Source of the DNA: Bacilli bacterium
GTDB taxonomy: Bacteria > Bacillota_I > Bacilli_A > RF39 > UBA660
Length of the DNA stretch: 48,173 bases
NCBI GenBank assembly: GCA_017940575.1
Contig: JAGAYJ010000003.1
Coordinates: forward strand, 1-48,173
Reading direction: 5' to 3'
This document shows, in pieces, positions 1-8,507 of this stretch (the stretch's first letter is position 1; each line of letters opens with the position of its first letter). A program made the position numbers and the translations under genes. The notes under the pieces are model-generated. The model searched no databases. It worked only from the letters and a program-made list of their open reading frames with translations, and was not told the origin of the DNA.

Positions 1-18
1 ATAAGTGAGGTGGTATTT

Positions 19-99
19 ATGACTAAAAGAGAAAATGCTTTTTTCTTTATAATCATACTCCTTATATTGTTATTATTTGTAATTGTTTATAAATATTAG
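19..99 (+). CDS. 26-residue hydrophobic membrane peptide, type I toxin-like
   Basis: Short ORF preceded by a strong ribosome binding site (GAGGTGG, 7-13) at good spacing. The peptide has a charged N-terminus (MTKREN), about 17 aliphatic or aromatic residues forming one membrane segment (residues 7-23), and a short YKY tail. I recognise no family. Size, composition and context resemble small membrane toxins of type I toxin-antitoxin pairs: a - strand small RNA with its own strong promoter ends just downstream and would be complementary to the 3' UTR of this mRNA. The promoter lies outside the window. It could also be an ordinary small membrane protein or the last gene of an upstream operon. 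Confidence 0.55.
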   Translation: MTKRENAFFFIIILLILLLFVIVYKY

Positions 100-101
100 A
101 A

Positions 102-186
102 TATAAAAAATAATCCTAGTGCCACAGGGGGTCACTAGGATCTTTACCCAAAAAGTAAGGAATACCTAAGACTTTTAGGTGTCCTC
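102..186 (-). ncRNA. candidate antisense small RNA, about 85 nt
   Basis: On the - strand a near-consensus promoter (TTGACT, 17 nt, TATAAT; plus-strand 193-221) fires into a region with no ORF. It contains a hairpin with ACCTAA/TTAGGT arms (164-180), a short TTAC/GTAA hairpin (144-158) and a 9-bp hairpin ATCCTAGTG/CACTAGGAT (113-141) followed on the - strand by a T-rich run, a plausible intrinsic terminator. The terminal loop is C-rich (ACCCCCTG). Transcript ends are inferred. It is convergent with the small peptide gene at 19-99 and divergent from tilS. It matches no RNA family I recognise; SRP RNA was considered and does not fit. Confidence 0.6.
113..141 (-). terminator. intrinsic terminator of the small RNA
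   Basis: Perfect 9-bp stem ATCCTAGTG/CACTAGGAT with an 11-nt loop, followed on the - strand by ATTATTTTTTAT. The stem could also form in + strand transcripts but lacks a T-run in that direction. Confidence 0.65.
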
Positions 187-192
187 AATTTA

Positions 193-221
193 ATTATATG
201 TCCAAATATATAAATAGTCAA
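193..221 (-). promoter_or_regulatory. promoter of the small RNA
   Basis: Read on the - strand: TTGACT, a 17-nt spacer, then TATAAT, among the best sigma-A type promoters in the window. It directs transcription leftward, away from tilS, with a start expected near 186. Confidence 0.75.
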
Positions 222-242
222 TAAATATACTGTATTTTAAAC

Positions 243-269
243 AAAAGGTAGAATAAATTACCTTTTTTT
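243..269 (+). terminator. intrinsic terminator upstream of tilS
   Basis: AAAAGGTA, 8-nt loop, TACCTTTT followed by further Ts. It lies between the small peptide gene and tilS, so it probably ends the peptide mRNA after it has crossed the whole antisense RNA region; it could alternatively be an attenuator for tilS. Confidence 0.6.
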
Positions 270-305
270 GATATACTTAATTATAGAGTAAAATGAGGTG
301 ATTGT

Positions 306-1634
306 ATGAATGGTGCATATGATTTTTTAATGAAAGAGGTACAAATAAAGTATGGAGATACAGTAGTTGCTGCTGTAAGTGGAGGACCTGATTCTATGGC
401 TTTACTTCATATGCTTTCTAGAATAAAAAAAGCAATAGATATAGAAGTAGTATGTGCTCATGTAAACCATAATACAGGTAGACCTGGTCAATTAGAAGAA
501 CAAAACTATGTTGAGTCATTTTGTCGAAATAATAACATCATATTTGAAGGAATGGTTATTGAAGAATATGGTGACGATAACTTTGAAAACGAAGCAAGAA
601 CTAAAAGATATAACTATTTTGAACAAGTAGTAAAAGAATATAACGCTAAATACTTACTTACTGCTCATCATGGGGACGATTTAATAGAAACAATTTTGAT
701 GAGGCTGACAAGAGGATCTACCTTAAGAGGATATAGCGGATTTTCCAAAATAGTTGATAGAGGTTTTTATAAAATCTTAAGACCATTTATTGAAGTAACT
801 AAGCAAGAATTGATAGATTATAATAAAAAGAATAAGATTCATTATTTTATAGATGAAACTAATTTAGAAGATATTCATACAAGAAACAGATTTAGAAAAT
901 ATATTGTGCCTGAACTTAAAAAAGAAGACTTTAATGTACATAAAAAATTCTATAAATTTTCAACTGTCTTACTTGAATATAATAATTATATAGATAAACA
1001 AGTAAAAGAGATTATTCCAAAAGTATATCCTCAAAATGTACTTAATATTGAAGAATTCTTAAAACTTGAACATGTAATAGCTATGAAGGTTATATACTAT
1101 ATATTAGAAAACATTTATCAAGATGATTTAATGCTTATTACTGATAATCATGCAGAGTTAATATATAATTTAATTACTTCTAAAAAACCTAATGCATATA
1201 TATATTTGCCTAATAATCTAAAAGCTGTAAGAAACTATAATATGCTTGAATTTGTAACTGAACCTATATCTGATAAAGAATATGAAATAGAAGTAATTAA
1301 CTATATTAATCTTCCTAATGGAAAAAATATAGAAGTATTAAATAAATCAGATCAAACTGATAACTTTATATGTAGATTATCTAGTGATGATGTGAAATTT
1401 CCACTACGTGTTAGAACAAGACAAGATGGAGATAGAATGCAAGTTAAAGGTATGCTTGGCAGTAAAAAAATAAATGATATATTCATTGATAAAAAAATAT
1501 CTATTCAAGAACGTAATATGTGGCCTGTAGTAGTTGATTCAAATAACACAATTGTTTGGCTACCTGGACTAAAAAAATCAAAATTTGATAAAACAAAATC
1601 AGAAAACTATGATATAATACTTAGGTACTATTAA
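306..1634 (+). CDS. tilS: tRNA(Ile)-lysidine synthetase TilS
   Basis: ATP-dependent enzyme that attaches lysine to C34 of the AUA-reading tRNA-Ile, changing its decoding and charging; cytoplasmic and normally essential. The PP-loop ATP pyrophosphatase motif SGGPDS is at residues 25-30, followed by family blocks such as TAHHGDDLIETILMRL (about 120-135), and the protein ends in the small substrate-binding C-terminal domain (RTRQDGDRM...). At 442 residues it is of normal length. The start is set by GAGGTG six nt upstream of the ATG. It lies 14 nt before ftsH; the hpt gene often found between tilS and ftsH in Firmicutes is absent here. Confidence 0.95.
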   Translation: MNGAYDFLMKEVQIKYGDTVVAAVSGGPDSMALLHMLSRIKKAIDIEVVCAHVNHNTGRPGQLEEQNYVESFCRNNNIIFEGMVIEEYGDDNFENEARTKRYNYFEQVVKEYNAKYLLTAHHGDDLIETILMRLTRGSTLRGYSGFSKIVDRGFYKILRPFIEVTKQELIDYNKKNKIHYFIDETNLEDIHTRNRFRKYIVPELKKEDFNVHKKFYKFSTVLLEYNNYIDKQVKEIIPKVYPQNVLNIEEFLKLEHVIAMKVIYYILENIYQDDLMLITDNHAELIYNLITSKKPNAYIYLPNNLKAVRNYNMLEFVTEPISDKEYEIEVINYINLPNGKNIEVLNKSDQTDNFICRLSSDDVKFPLRVRTRQDGDRMQVKGMLGSKKINDIFIDKKISIQERNMWPVVVDSNNTIVWLPGLKKSKFDKTKSENYDIILRYY

Positions 1635-1648
1635 GAAAGGAGATTACT

Positions 1649-3628
1649 ATGAAGAAAAATCAAACTAAAAAAACTATTTATTCATATGTATCTTTAGGTA
1701 TATTTATTGTTTTAGTATTAGTACTTATGAATTTTACTGGAACTAAAATTAATAAACTTACTTATAATCAATTTTATAAACAACTTGATAATGTAACAGA
1801 ACTTTCACTTACTCCAAGTAGTAATGGTGGAATTTATGAAATAGAAGGTAAATTAAAAGGCTATGATAAAAATGAGTATTTTTATTTAAAAGCACCTTTA
1901 TCTGATGAAGTTATATCTGATATTTTAGACTCATCAAAGGAGAATAATTTTAAAGTAACTACTAATTCAGATCCAGCTTCTAGCACTTTATTCTTATTTA
2001 TAATGAATATACTACCACTTGTTTTAATCGTTGGCTTAAGCATTTACTTTGTATCAAAACAAATGGGTAATGCTAATAAATCAATGGATTTTGGAAAAAG
2101 TAGAGCTCGTTTAAATGAAGATTCTAAGAAAGTTACATTTAAAGAAGTTGCTGGATTAGATGAAGAGAAAGAAGAAGTACAAGAATTAATTGACTTCTTA
2201 AAAAATCCAAAGAAATTTACAGCAATGGGTGCTAGAATTCCAAAAGGTGTTTTACTTCAAGGCCCTCCAGGAACTGGTAAAACTTTACTTGCTCGTGCTG
2301 TTGCAGGAGAAGCTAATGTACCTTTCTACTTTATAAGTGGTTCTGACTTCGTTGAACTATTTGTAGGTGTTGGTGCATCAAGAGTAAGAGATATGTTTAA
2401 ACAAGCTAAACATAACGCACCATGTTTAATATTTATAGATGAGATAGATGCTGTAGGTAGACAACGTGGAGCAGGCCTTGGTGGAGGTCACGATGAACGT
2501 GAACAAACTCTTAACCAATTACTAACTGAAATGGATGGATTTGGAGCAAATGAAGGTATAATTATTATTGCTGCTACAAATAGACCAGATGTACTTGATC
2601 CAGCACTACTTAGACCAGGTAGATTTGATAGACAAATTACAGTTAACTTACCTGATAAAAAAGGTAGAGAAGAAATTTTAAATGTACATGCTAAAGGTAA
2701 AATATTTAGTAAAGGTGTTAATTTATCTAATATTGCACAACGTACAATTGGTTTTAGTGGAGCTGACTTAGAGAATCTACTAAATGAAGCTGCACTTTTA
2801 GCTGTTAGACGTGGTAAAAAAGCAATTACTATGGCTGAAATTGATGAAGCTCACGATAGAGTATTAATGGGTCCAGCAAAAGTATCTCATAAATATACAG
2901 AACAAGAAAAAAGGACAGTTGCATACCATGAAGCTGGACATGCTGTTGTAGGACTTAAATTAGAAGGCGCTAATGATGTTCAAAAAATAACAATTGTTCC
3001 ACGTGGCCAAGCTGGTGGATATAACTTAATGCTTCCAAGAGAAGAAACTTATCTATCAACAAAAACTGAACTTTTAGAGTCAATTAGTGGACTATTAGGT
3101 GGTCGTGTAGCTGAGGAAATAGAGTTTGGTGAAATAACTACCGGAGCTCACAATGACTTTGAAAAAGCTACAAAAATTGCTCGTGCTATGGTTACTGAAT
3201 ATGGTATGAGTGATCTAGGACCAGTTCAATTTGAGCAACAAGAAGGTAGCGTATTCTTGGGAAGAGATTATAATAAATCAAGAAATTTCTCTAGCCAAGT
3301 AGCATTTGAAATAGATCAAGAACAAAGAAAAATTATTAATGAATGTTATGAAAAAACTAAAAAAATCATTTCTGAAAATAGAGATTTATTAAAACTTATT
3401 GCTGAAGCATTACTAGAAAAAGAAACAATTACTAAAGAAGAAATTGATTACTTAGTTGAACATGGAACATTACCTGATGAAGATAAAGAAGTAGATGCAT
3501 CTGACTTTGAAGAATTAAGCATTAATGATTTAGATATAAAAGAGTTAAGAGAATTTGCCTTAGAAAAAGGTATTGAAAATGCTAATGAACTAGAAAAAGA
3601 TGAATTAATTAAATTGTTAAGTGAATAA
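1649..3628 (+). CDS. ftsH: ATP-dependent zinc metalloprotease FtsH
   Basis: Membrane-anchored AAA+ protease that degrades misfolded membrane and regulatory proteins. Visible in order: first membrane segment (about 12-29), a roughly 80-residue outer domain, second membrane segment (about 113-135), Walker A GPPGTGKT (205-212), Walker B with DEID (264-267), the second region of homology around RPGRFDR, zinc motif HEAGH (427-431) and the third zinc ligand D503. SD AAAGGAG precedes the ATG. The last about 45 residues are unusual: after an acidic linker the segment around [22 protein letters not shown] resembles the helix-extended-loop-helix fold of Rho N-terminal/SAP domains. The gene ends in an intrinsic terminator. 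Confidence 0.96.
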   Translation: MKKNQTKKTIYSYVSLGIFIVLVLVLMNFTGTKINKLTYNQFYKQLDNVTELSLTPSSNGGIYEIEGKLKGYDKNEYFYLKAPLSDEVISDILDSSKENNFKVTTNSDPASSTLFLFIMNILPLVLIVGLSIYFVSKQMGNANKSMDFGKSRARLNEDSKKVTFKEVAGLDEEKEEVQELIDFLKNPKKFTAMGARIPKGVLLQGPPGTGKTLLARAVAGEANVPFYFISGSDFVELFVGVGASRVRDMFKQAKHNAPCLIFIDEIDAVGRQRGAGLGGGHDEREQTLNQLLTEMDGFGANEGIIIIAATNRPDVLDPALLRPGRFDRQITVNLPDKKGREEILNVHAKGKIFSKGVNLSNIAQRTIGFSGADLENLLNEAALLAVRRGKKAITMAEIDEAHDRVLMGPAKVSHKYTEQEKRTVAYHEAGHAVVGLKLEGANDVQKITIVPRGQAGGYNLMLPREETYLSTKTELLESISGLLGGRVAEEIEFGEITTGAHNDFEKATKIARAMVTEYGMSDLGPVQFEQQEGSVFLGRDYNKSRNFSSQVAFEIDQEQRKIINECYEKTKKIISENRDLLKLIAEALLEKETITKEEIDYLVEHGTLPDEDKEVDASDFEELSINDLDIKELREFALEKGIENANELEKDELIKLLSE

Positions 3629-3630
3629 AA

Positions 3631-3661
3631 AAAACGGTTTCAATTTTGAAATCGTTTTTTT
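3631..3661 (+). terminator. terminator after ftsH
   Basis: Stem of about 12 bp (AAAACGGTTTCA/TGAAATCGTTTT with one G-T pair) closing into a run of Ts three bases after the ftsH stop codon. Confidence 0.85.
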
Positions 3662-3665
3662 GTGC

Positions 3666-3696
3666 AAAAAAAGTCCCAGTGATTATTTCACTGGGA
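3666..3696 (-). terminator. terminator for the CotF-like genes
   Basis: Perfect 8-bp stem TCCCAGTG/CACTGGGA with a 7-nt loop, followed on the - strand by CTTTTTTT. It ends transcription coming from the - strand genes at 3783-4209, leaving a 3' UTR of about 90 nt, and faces the ftsH terminator. Confidence 0.75.
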
Positions 3697-3782
3697 GTAT
3701 AGTGTAAAAATAAGGATTTCAATATAAAATGGATTTACCTTAATCAAATTATATATTAATAATTTCTAATAGTTACCAAATT

Positions 3783-4025
3783 TTATTGCTTATTTATTTT
3801 TTCAATTGTTTTACTGATAGCATTAGTATTAACATTATTTGTTATATACCAACCTTCCTTAGTCATTTCATTATATGTAGCTTCTTGCATATTTAAAATG
3901 CAATTTAAAGAACTTTTAAGTAAATCTTTAACTTCTTTATTAGAAGCTTCTAGTGTTCCATGAACAAATACTTCAACAGTACTTTTAAGTACAAGCAAGT
4001 AGTTTTCAAATATTAGTTTATTCAT
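3783..4025 (-). CDS. CotF-like spore coat family protein (C-terminal half type)
   Basis: 80-residue protein strongly resembling the Coat_F domain: the run LLVLKSTVEVFVHGTLEAS, then NCILNMQEATYNEM and the aromatic GWY near residues 58-60, follow the family pattern seen in Bacillus CotF-type proteins. It is predicted to be all-helical and has no signal peptide. Its start codon overlaps the end of the preceding - strand gene by 8 nt, so the two are translationally coupled. Family membership is by motif recognition; a role in sporulation is not shown, since nothing else here is sporulation-specific and such proteins occur in non-sporing relatives. Confidence 0.7.
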   Translation of the reverse strand: MNKLIFENYLLVLKSTVEVFVHGTLEASNKEVKDLLKSSLNCILNMQEATYNEMTKEGWYITNNVNTNAISKTIEKINKQ

Positions 4026-4209
4026 TTGCTTTTTCCTCCAATAAATTAGTTAATTTTAACTTAAGTTCTTTATGCTTTTTTAAATCATTTTCTAAAAAAT
4101 TAATTAAAGTATCATCATCCATGGAATTAATAGATTCTTTTATAATTTCTATAATGCTTGATTCATGTCCTATAGCATCTTCAACATACAACAATTCTTT
4201 TTGTGTCAT
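4018..4209 (-). CDS. small CotF-associated helical protein (N-terminal half type)
   Basis: The start is placed at the ATG preceded by AGGGAGGAA at correct spacing (MTQKELLYVEDAIGHES...); an upstream in-frame ATG at 4257 has no ribosome binding site. The 63-residue product has the LLYVEDAIGHE pattern found in the first half of Coat_F-like proteins and a helical ENDLKKHKEL segment. It overlaps the next gene by 8 nt. Together the two products look like one four-helix coat-type protein made as two chains. Function unknown. Confidence 0.65.
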   Translation of the reverse strand: MTQKELLYVEDAIGHESSIIEIIKESINSMDDDTLINFLENDLKKHKELKLKLTNLLEEKANE

Positions 4210-4346
4210 ATTATTCCTCCCTTTATTAATATGGTACATAAAATAGATTTTAAACAATAAAGTAATAATATCAAAAATATCATAGCAATATTTTATAGAT
4301 TGTGTTAAAATGTTATATAGATATTAATTATGAAAATGGTGATTTT

Positions 4347-5132
4347 ATGGGAAAAATTATAGCACTTGTAAACCAAAAGGGTGGTGTTGGTAAAACTACA
4401 TCAAGTATTAACTTAGCGGCATCACTAGGATACTTAGGAAAAAAAGTATTATTAGTAGACTTGGATCCGCAAGGAAATTCAACAACTGGTGTAGGTATAA
4501 ATAAAACAAATTATACAAGCAGTATGTATGAACTTTTAAAAGATGAAGCGGAGCTTAAAGAAGTAATAATTAAAACTAAATTTAAAAACTTATATATAAT
4601 ACCAGCTACAATTAATTTAGCAGGTATTGATTTTGAGCTTAGTGAAATGCAATCAGAAGATAAAAATTTCTCAAAAGGAAAACAACTTAAAAAACATCTT
4701 GATGAGGTTAGAGAATCATTCGATTACATAATAATTGATTGTCCACCTTCGCTTGGAATTCTAACTACTAATGCACTTACTGCAGCAGACTCTGTTATAA
4801 TTCCAGTACAATGTGAATTTTTTGCACTAGAAGGTATCATGCAACTTTTAAATACAATTATGATGGCTCAAAGAACACTTAATCCAACTCTTGATATTGA
4901 AGGAGTTTTACTTACAATGTTAGATGGACGTACTAATTTAGGTTTAGAAGTTGTAGAAGAGATAAAAAGTTATTTTAAAGAAAGAGTATATGATACAATT
5001 ATTCCAAGACTTGTAAGATTATCTGAAGCACCAAGTCATGGAAAACCAATAATTGCATATGACTCACAAAATAGGGGATCAGAAGCATATTTGAATTTGG
5101 CTAAAGAGGTGATAGAAAGAAATGGAAAGTAG
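4347..5132 (+). CDS. parA: chromosome partitioning ATPase ParA (Soj)
   Basis: Walker-type ATPase that works with ParB in origin segregation and, in Bacillus, in control of DnaA. Deviant Walker A KGGVGKTT lies at about residues 9-16 of the 261-residue product, then LLVDLDPQGN and the Walker B-like YIIIDCPPSLG. I chose the internal ATG because GGTGA lies just upstream of it; the longer reading from 4302 has no ribosome binding site and adds 15 non-conserved residues. Its 3' end overlaps parB by 11 nt, the standard operon arrangement near the replication origin. Confidence 0.95.
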   Translation: MGKIIALVNQKGGVGKTTSSINLAASLGYLGKKVLLVDLDPQGNSTTGVGINKTNYTSSMYELLKDEAELKEVIIKTKFKNLYIIPATINLAGIDFELSEMQSEDKNFSKGKQLKKHLDEVRESFDYIIIDCPPSLGILTTNALTAADSVIIPVQCEFFALEGIMQLLNTIMMAQRTLNPTLDIEGVLLTMLDGRTNLGLEVVEEIKSYFKERVYDTIIPRLVRLSEAPSHGKPIIAYDSQNRGSEAYLNLAKEVIERNGK

Positions 5133-6000
5133 AAAAAGAGCCTTAGGAAGAGGATTAGAAGAATTATTTAATAATGAAAACTTAAACTTAGATAATTTTG
5201 AGGATGCCATTTATGAATCAACACCAAAAGATGAAATAAAAGAATTAAATATAGAGGATTTAAGGGTAAATCCATATCAACCAAGAAAAATATTTGATGA
5301 AGAAGCTTTAAAAGAATTAGCATCATCAATAAAAGAACATGGAGTATTTCAACCAATAATTGTTAAAAAAAGTATCAAAGGTTATGAAATAGTTGCTGGT
5401 GAAAGACGTTTTAGAGCATCTAAACTTGCAGGCTTAGATAAAATACCTGCAATTATAAGAGACTTTAATGATGAAGAAATGATGGAAATAGCACTGTTAG
5501 AAAACCTTCAAAGAGAAAACTTAAATGCTATTGAAGAAGCTGAAGCTTATAAATCATTAATTGAAAAGTTAGATTTAACACAAGAAGGACTATCTAAAAA
5601 AGTAGGAAAAAGTAGAAGCCATATAACTAATATATTAGGACTTTTAAGACTTCCAGAAAATGTTCAAGAAATGGTTAATGAAAATAAATTAAGCATGGCA
5701 CATGCAAGAGTATTAAGTAAACTTGAAAGCGTTGATTTAATTAATTCGCTTGCAAAAAGAATAGATGAAGAGAAAATGAGTGTTCATGAACTTGAAGATT
5801 TAACAAAGCAAGAAGAAGTAGTTAAGAAAAATACCATTACAAAAAAGGCTAAAACAAGTGAATATAAATATGTTGAAGATCTAATGAGAGATAAGTTAGA
5901 TACAAAAGTTAAAATCAGTGATAAAAAAATTGAGATATCATTTGTAAATAATGCTGATTTAAACAGAATCTTAGAAATATTAGATATAAAAGGTGATTAA
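5122..6000 (+). CDS. parB: chromosome partitioning protein ParB (Spo0J)
   Basis: Centromere-binding CTP-dependent clamp partner of ParA. The N-terminus RALGRGLEELF matches the ParA-contact segment; the ParB core follows (NPYQPRKIFDEEAL, then GERRFRASKLAG at about residues 93-104), then the helix-turn-helix region (SKKVGKSRSHITNILGLLRLP) and a C-terminal dimerisation domain. Length (292) is typical. The ribosome binding site GAGGTG sits inside the end of parA. No copy of the consensus parS palindrome was found by eye in the window, so its sites must lie elsewhere or be divergent. Confidence 0.95.
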   Translation: MESRKRALGRGLEELFNNENLNLDNFEDAIYESTPKDEIKELNIEDLRVNPYQPRKIFDEEALKELASSIKEHGVFQPIIVKKSIKGYEIVAGERRFRASKLAGLDKIPAIIRDFNDEEMMEIALLENLQRENLNAIEEAEAYKSLIEKLDLTQEGLSKKVGKSRSHITNILGLLRLPENVQEMVNENKLSMAHARVLSKLESVDLINSLAKRIDEEKMSVHELEDLTKQEEVVKKNTITKKAKTSEYKYVEDLMRDKLDTKVKISDKKIEISFVNNADLNRILEILDIKGD

Positions 6001-6001
6001 T

Positions 6002-6796
6002 TTGTTAGAAGTTTTATTAGATACAAAACTAATGCATTCTCTAGCTGTTATAATAGGCTTTAGTTTTATATATTTTGTTGTAAATAAAATTGTTAAAAGA
6101 ATGCTAAAAATAAAATCTAAAAAACTAATGGATAAAAAGCAAAAAACGGTAATTAGTTTAATAAATAATATAACTAAGTACTTTTTAATAATTGTTGGTA
6201 TTATTACTATATTATCCATTAATGGGTTTGATACAAGTAGTTTAATAGCATCTTTAGGAGTTGCTAGTGCTGTTGTTGCTCTAGCTTTCCAAGATACATT
6301 AAAAGATTTATTTGCAGGAGTATTCATTGTATTTGAAAATCAATATAATATAGGAGATACAGTTAAAATAAATGATTTTAAGGGTGAAGTGATATCTGTT
6401 GGTCTTAGAACTACTAAATTAAAAGCCTATACTGGAGAATACGCTTTTATTTCAAATAGAACAATAAATAGTGTAATAAACTATAGTATGAGTAAGTCTT
6501 TGGCAATCGTAAATGTAGATGTTGCTTATGAAGAAGACTTAAATAAGGTAAATAAAGTATTAGAAAAGTTATTTATGAAACTGCAAGATGAAATAATTGA
6601 TATAAAAGGTGAAATTGTAATAGATGGTGTTGATAATTTAGGAGAATCTGGTGTTACAATTAGAATTACTGCACCAACAACACCTCTTAAAAACTTTGAG
6701 GTTGAAAGAAAACTTAGAAAAGAAATAAAATGCGAATTTGATAGAGTAGGTATTACTATTCCATATAATCAGGTGGTGATTCATAATGGATTATAA
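6002..6796 (+). CDS. mscS: small-conductance mechanosensitive channel, MscS family
   Basis: Homo-oligomeric channel that releases solutes on hypo-osmotic shock. Membrane segments lie near residues 8-30 and 50-70; the pore helix is rich in Ala, Gly and Val (SLIASLGVASAVVALAFQDT) and is followed by the conserved loop FENQYNIGDTVKI opening the beta domain. Start choice: TTG at 6002 has AGGTGA six nt upstream, while the in-frame GTG at 5993 lies inside that site, so TTG is more likely (264 residues). It directly follows parB and overlaps the DUF951 gene by 11 nt. A similar parB-proximal position is common in Bacilli. Confidence 0.9.
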   Translation: MLEVLLDTKLMHSLAVIIGFSFIYFVVNKIVKRMLKIKSKKLMDKKQKTVISLINNITKYFLIIVGIITILSINGFDTSSLIASLGVASAVVALAFQDTLKDLFAGVFIVFENQYNIGDTVKINDFKGEVISVGLRTTKLKAYTGEYAFISNRTINSVINYSMSKSLAIVNVDVAYEEDLNKVNKVLEKLFMKLQDEIIDIKGEIVIDGVDNLGESGVTIRITAPTTPLKNFEVERKLRKEIKCEFDRVGITIPYNQVVIHNGL

Positions 6797-6962
6797 ATTA
6801 AATGATATTGTAATAATGAAAAAACCCCATCCATGTGGATTTAACGAATGGCAAATAATAAGAGTAGGAGCCGATATAAAAATTAAATGCACAAATTGTG
6901 GCAGAAGTATAATGATGCCTAGAATTGAATTCAATAAGAAATTAAAAAAAATAGTTAAGTAG
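6786..6962 (+). CDS. DUF951 family protein (YyzM-like)
   Basis: 58-residue protein with the family hallmarks: LNDIVIMKKPHPCG, then EWQIIRVGADIKIKC and CTNCGR, ending in MMPRIEF. A CxxC pair at residues 35-38 plus Cys18 suggests metal or redox chemistry, but the function is unknown. GGTGGTGA precedes the ATG inside the end of mscS, so translation is probably coupled. Its position between parB/mscS and ychF matches the Bacillus order in which yyzM precedes ychF. Confidence 0.9.
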   Translation: MDYKLNDIVIMKKPHPCGFNEWQIIRVGADIKIKCTNCGRSIMMPRIEFNKKLKKIVK

Positions 6963-6969
6963 GTGGCTT

Positions 6970-8496
6970 ATGGCTAAAAAGAAAAAAGATAAATTATATG
7001 GTCCAGTACTTGTTATTATGATAATGATACTTGGTGTTGGAGTACTAAGTTTTATTCTTAGTTTAATAGGATTTGATGCATCAAGAACTGTTATTTCAAA
7101 TGGTACTATGGAAACAACATTGGTAACAGTTAGAAATTTAATAAGTATAGATGGATTTAAATATTTAATTGGAAATACAGTTAAAAACTTTAGATCACTT
7201 GAACCTTTAGTATTGTTAATAATTTCATTACTTGGAATAAGTATAAGTGAAAAAAGTGGGTTTTTAAATGCATTATTTTCACCTCTTAAAAGAGTTAAAT
7301 TAAATATTGTTATTTTTTTAACAATATTATGTGGAATTGTTAGTACAGTAATTGGAGATTATAGTTATATATTTTTGCTTCCTTTAACTGGCGCTTTATA
7401 TAAATATTTAGGTAAAAACCCAATTTTGGGTATAATGACTATATTCTTGGGTATAACATTAGGTTATGGTGCTGGAGTTATATTTAACTATACAGATTAT
7501 TCACTATCTTTACTTACAATAGATGCAGCAAAAGCTGATATTGATGCTACATTTACATATGGACTTTATTCGAATATATATATGATGATTGTATCTACCT
7601 TTTTATTAGCTATAGTACTTACTATTTTAATTGATAAATTCTTAACAGTTAAATTAGCTAAAAGATATATAGCTACCGAAGAAGAACAAGAATTAGTTGT
7701 TGATAAGAAGGCTAAGAGAACATCAGTAATAGCTGGATTTATATACTTATTAATTGTAATTTATACTATATTACCTATAAAGCTTCCTTTTGCTGGAGTC
7801 CTTTTAGATAGTGAATCAACTAGATATATTGAAAGATTATTTGGTTCAGCTTCACCATTTGGAAATGGATTAGTATTATTACTTACACTTCAATTAATAA
7901 TATGTGGATATATTTATGGTAAAAAATCAGGTAATATTAAAACAAGTCATGAATTTAGTTTAGGTTTGTCAATGAACTTTGAAAATTTAGGATTTATGTT
8001 TGTATTAATGTTCTTTATATCATTACTTACAGGTATTATAGATTGGACAAATATAGGAGTTGTATTTGCATCTAAATTAATAGAACTTGTAGGTACACTT
8101 CAAATATCAGGTGTAATACTTATAATTATCTTCTTTATTGTCGTAATAATAATGAGTATATTATTACCTGGAACTGGCAAAAAATGGGAAATAGCATCAC
8201 CTGTTATTGTTCCGTTATTTATGCAATCAAATATAACTCCAAATTTCACACAATTTATATTTAAAGCAGCTGATAGTGTTGGTAAAGCTTTGACACCAAT
8301 TTATGTTTATTATATAATAATGCTTGCTTTCATTGAAAAATATCGTACAAATGAAAGAAAACAAGTAAGTATTTTTGGAATTCTTAAAGATATGTTACCA
8401 ATTATACTTATTATGGCTATTGTATGGTTACTTATCATTATTATATGGTATGTAATGGCTTTACCAATAGGTATAAAAACATATGCTGTATTATAG
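6970..8496 (+). CDS. AbgT-family membrane transporter
   Basis: 508-residue multi-pass membrane protein with roughly 11-13 hydrophobic segments. Diagnostic AbgT-type features are SLEPLVLLIISLLGISISEKSG near residue 80, the re-entrant-type segment around VSTVIGDYSYIFLLPL, and the C-terminal LLPGTGKKWEIASPVIVPLF. Characterised family members import p-aminobenzoyl-glutamate or export sulfonamides and folate catabolites; the substrate here is unknown. SD AGGTGG precedes the ATG, seven nt after the DUF951 stop. Its insertion between the DUF951 gene and ychF is not part of the usual Bacillus order. Confidence 0.75.
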   Translation: MAKKKKDKLYGPVLVIMIMILGVGVLSFILSLIGFDASRTVISNGTMETTLVTVRNLISIDGFKYLIGNTVKNFRSLEPLVLLIISLLGISISEKSGFLNALFSPLKRVKLNIVIFLTILCGIVSTVIGDYSYIFLLPLTGALYKYLGKNPILGIMTIFLGITLGYGAGVIFNYTDYSLSLLTIDAAKADIDATFTYGLYSNIYMMIVSTFLLAIVLTILIDKFLTVKLAKRYIATEEEQELVVDKKAKRTSVIAGFIYLLIVIYTILPIKLPFAGVLLDSESTRYIERLFGSASPFGNGLVLLLTLQLIICGYIYGKKSGNIKTSHEFSLGLSMNFENLGFMFVLMFFISLLTGIIDWTNIGVVFASKLIELVGTLQISGVILIIIFFIVVIIMSILLPGTGKKWEIASPVIVPLFMQSNITPNFTQFIFKAADSVGKALTPIYVYYIIMLAFIEKYRTNERKQVSIFGILKDMLPIILIMAIVWLLIIIIWYVMALPIGIKTYAVL

Positions 8497-8507
8497 GGGG
8501 AATTAAA

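Noticed and set aside
102-186. SRP (4.5S) RNA or 6S RNA as the identity of the - strand RNA.
   Set aside because: It lacks the SRP GGAA tetraloop and asymmetric-loop motif, and it is far too short for 6S RNA.
3660-3782. A second small RNA like the one at 102-186, because the 3' hairpins look alike (CCCAGTG/CACTGGG) and both are preceded by CCTTA plus a T-run.
   Set aside because: No good promoter with proper spacing is visible on the - strand, and the hairpin is explained as the terminator of the CotF-like genes.
3783-4209. CotF-like genes plus a CwlD-like amidase as proof that the organism sporulates.
   Set aside because: Both families occur in non-sporulating Firmicutes and no sporulation-specific regulator or coat cluster is in the window.
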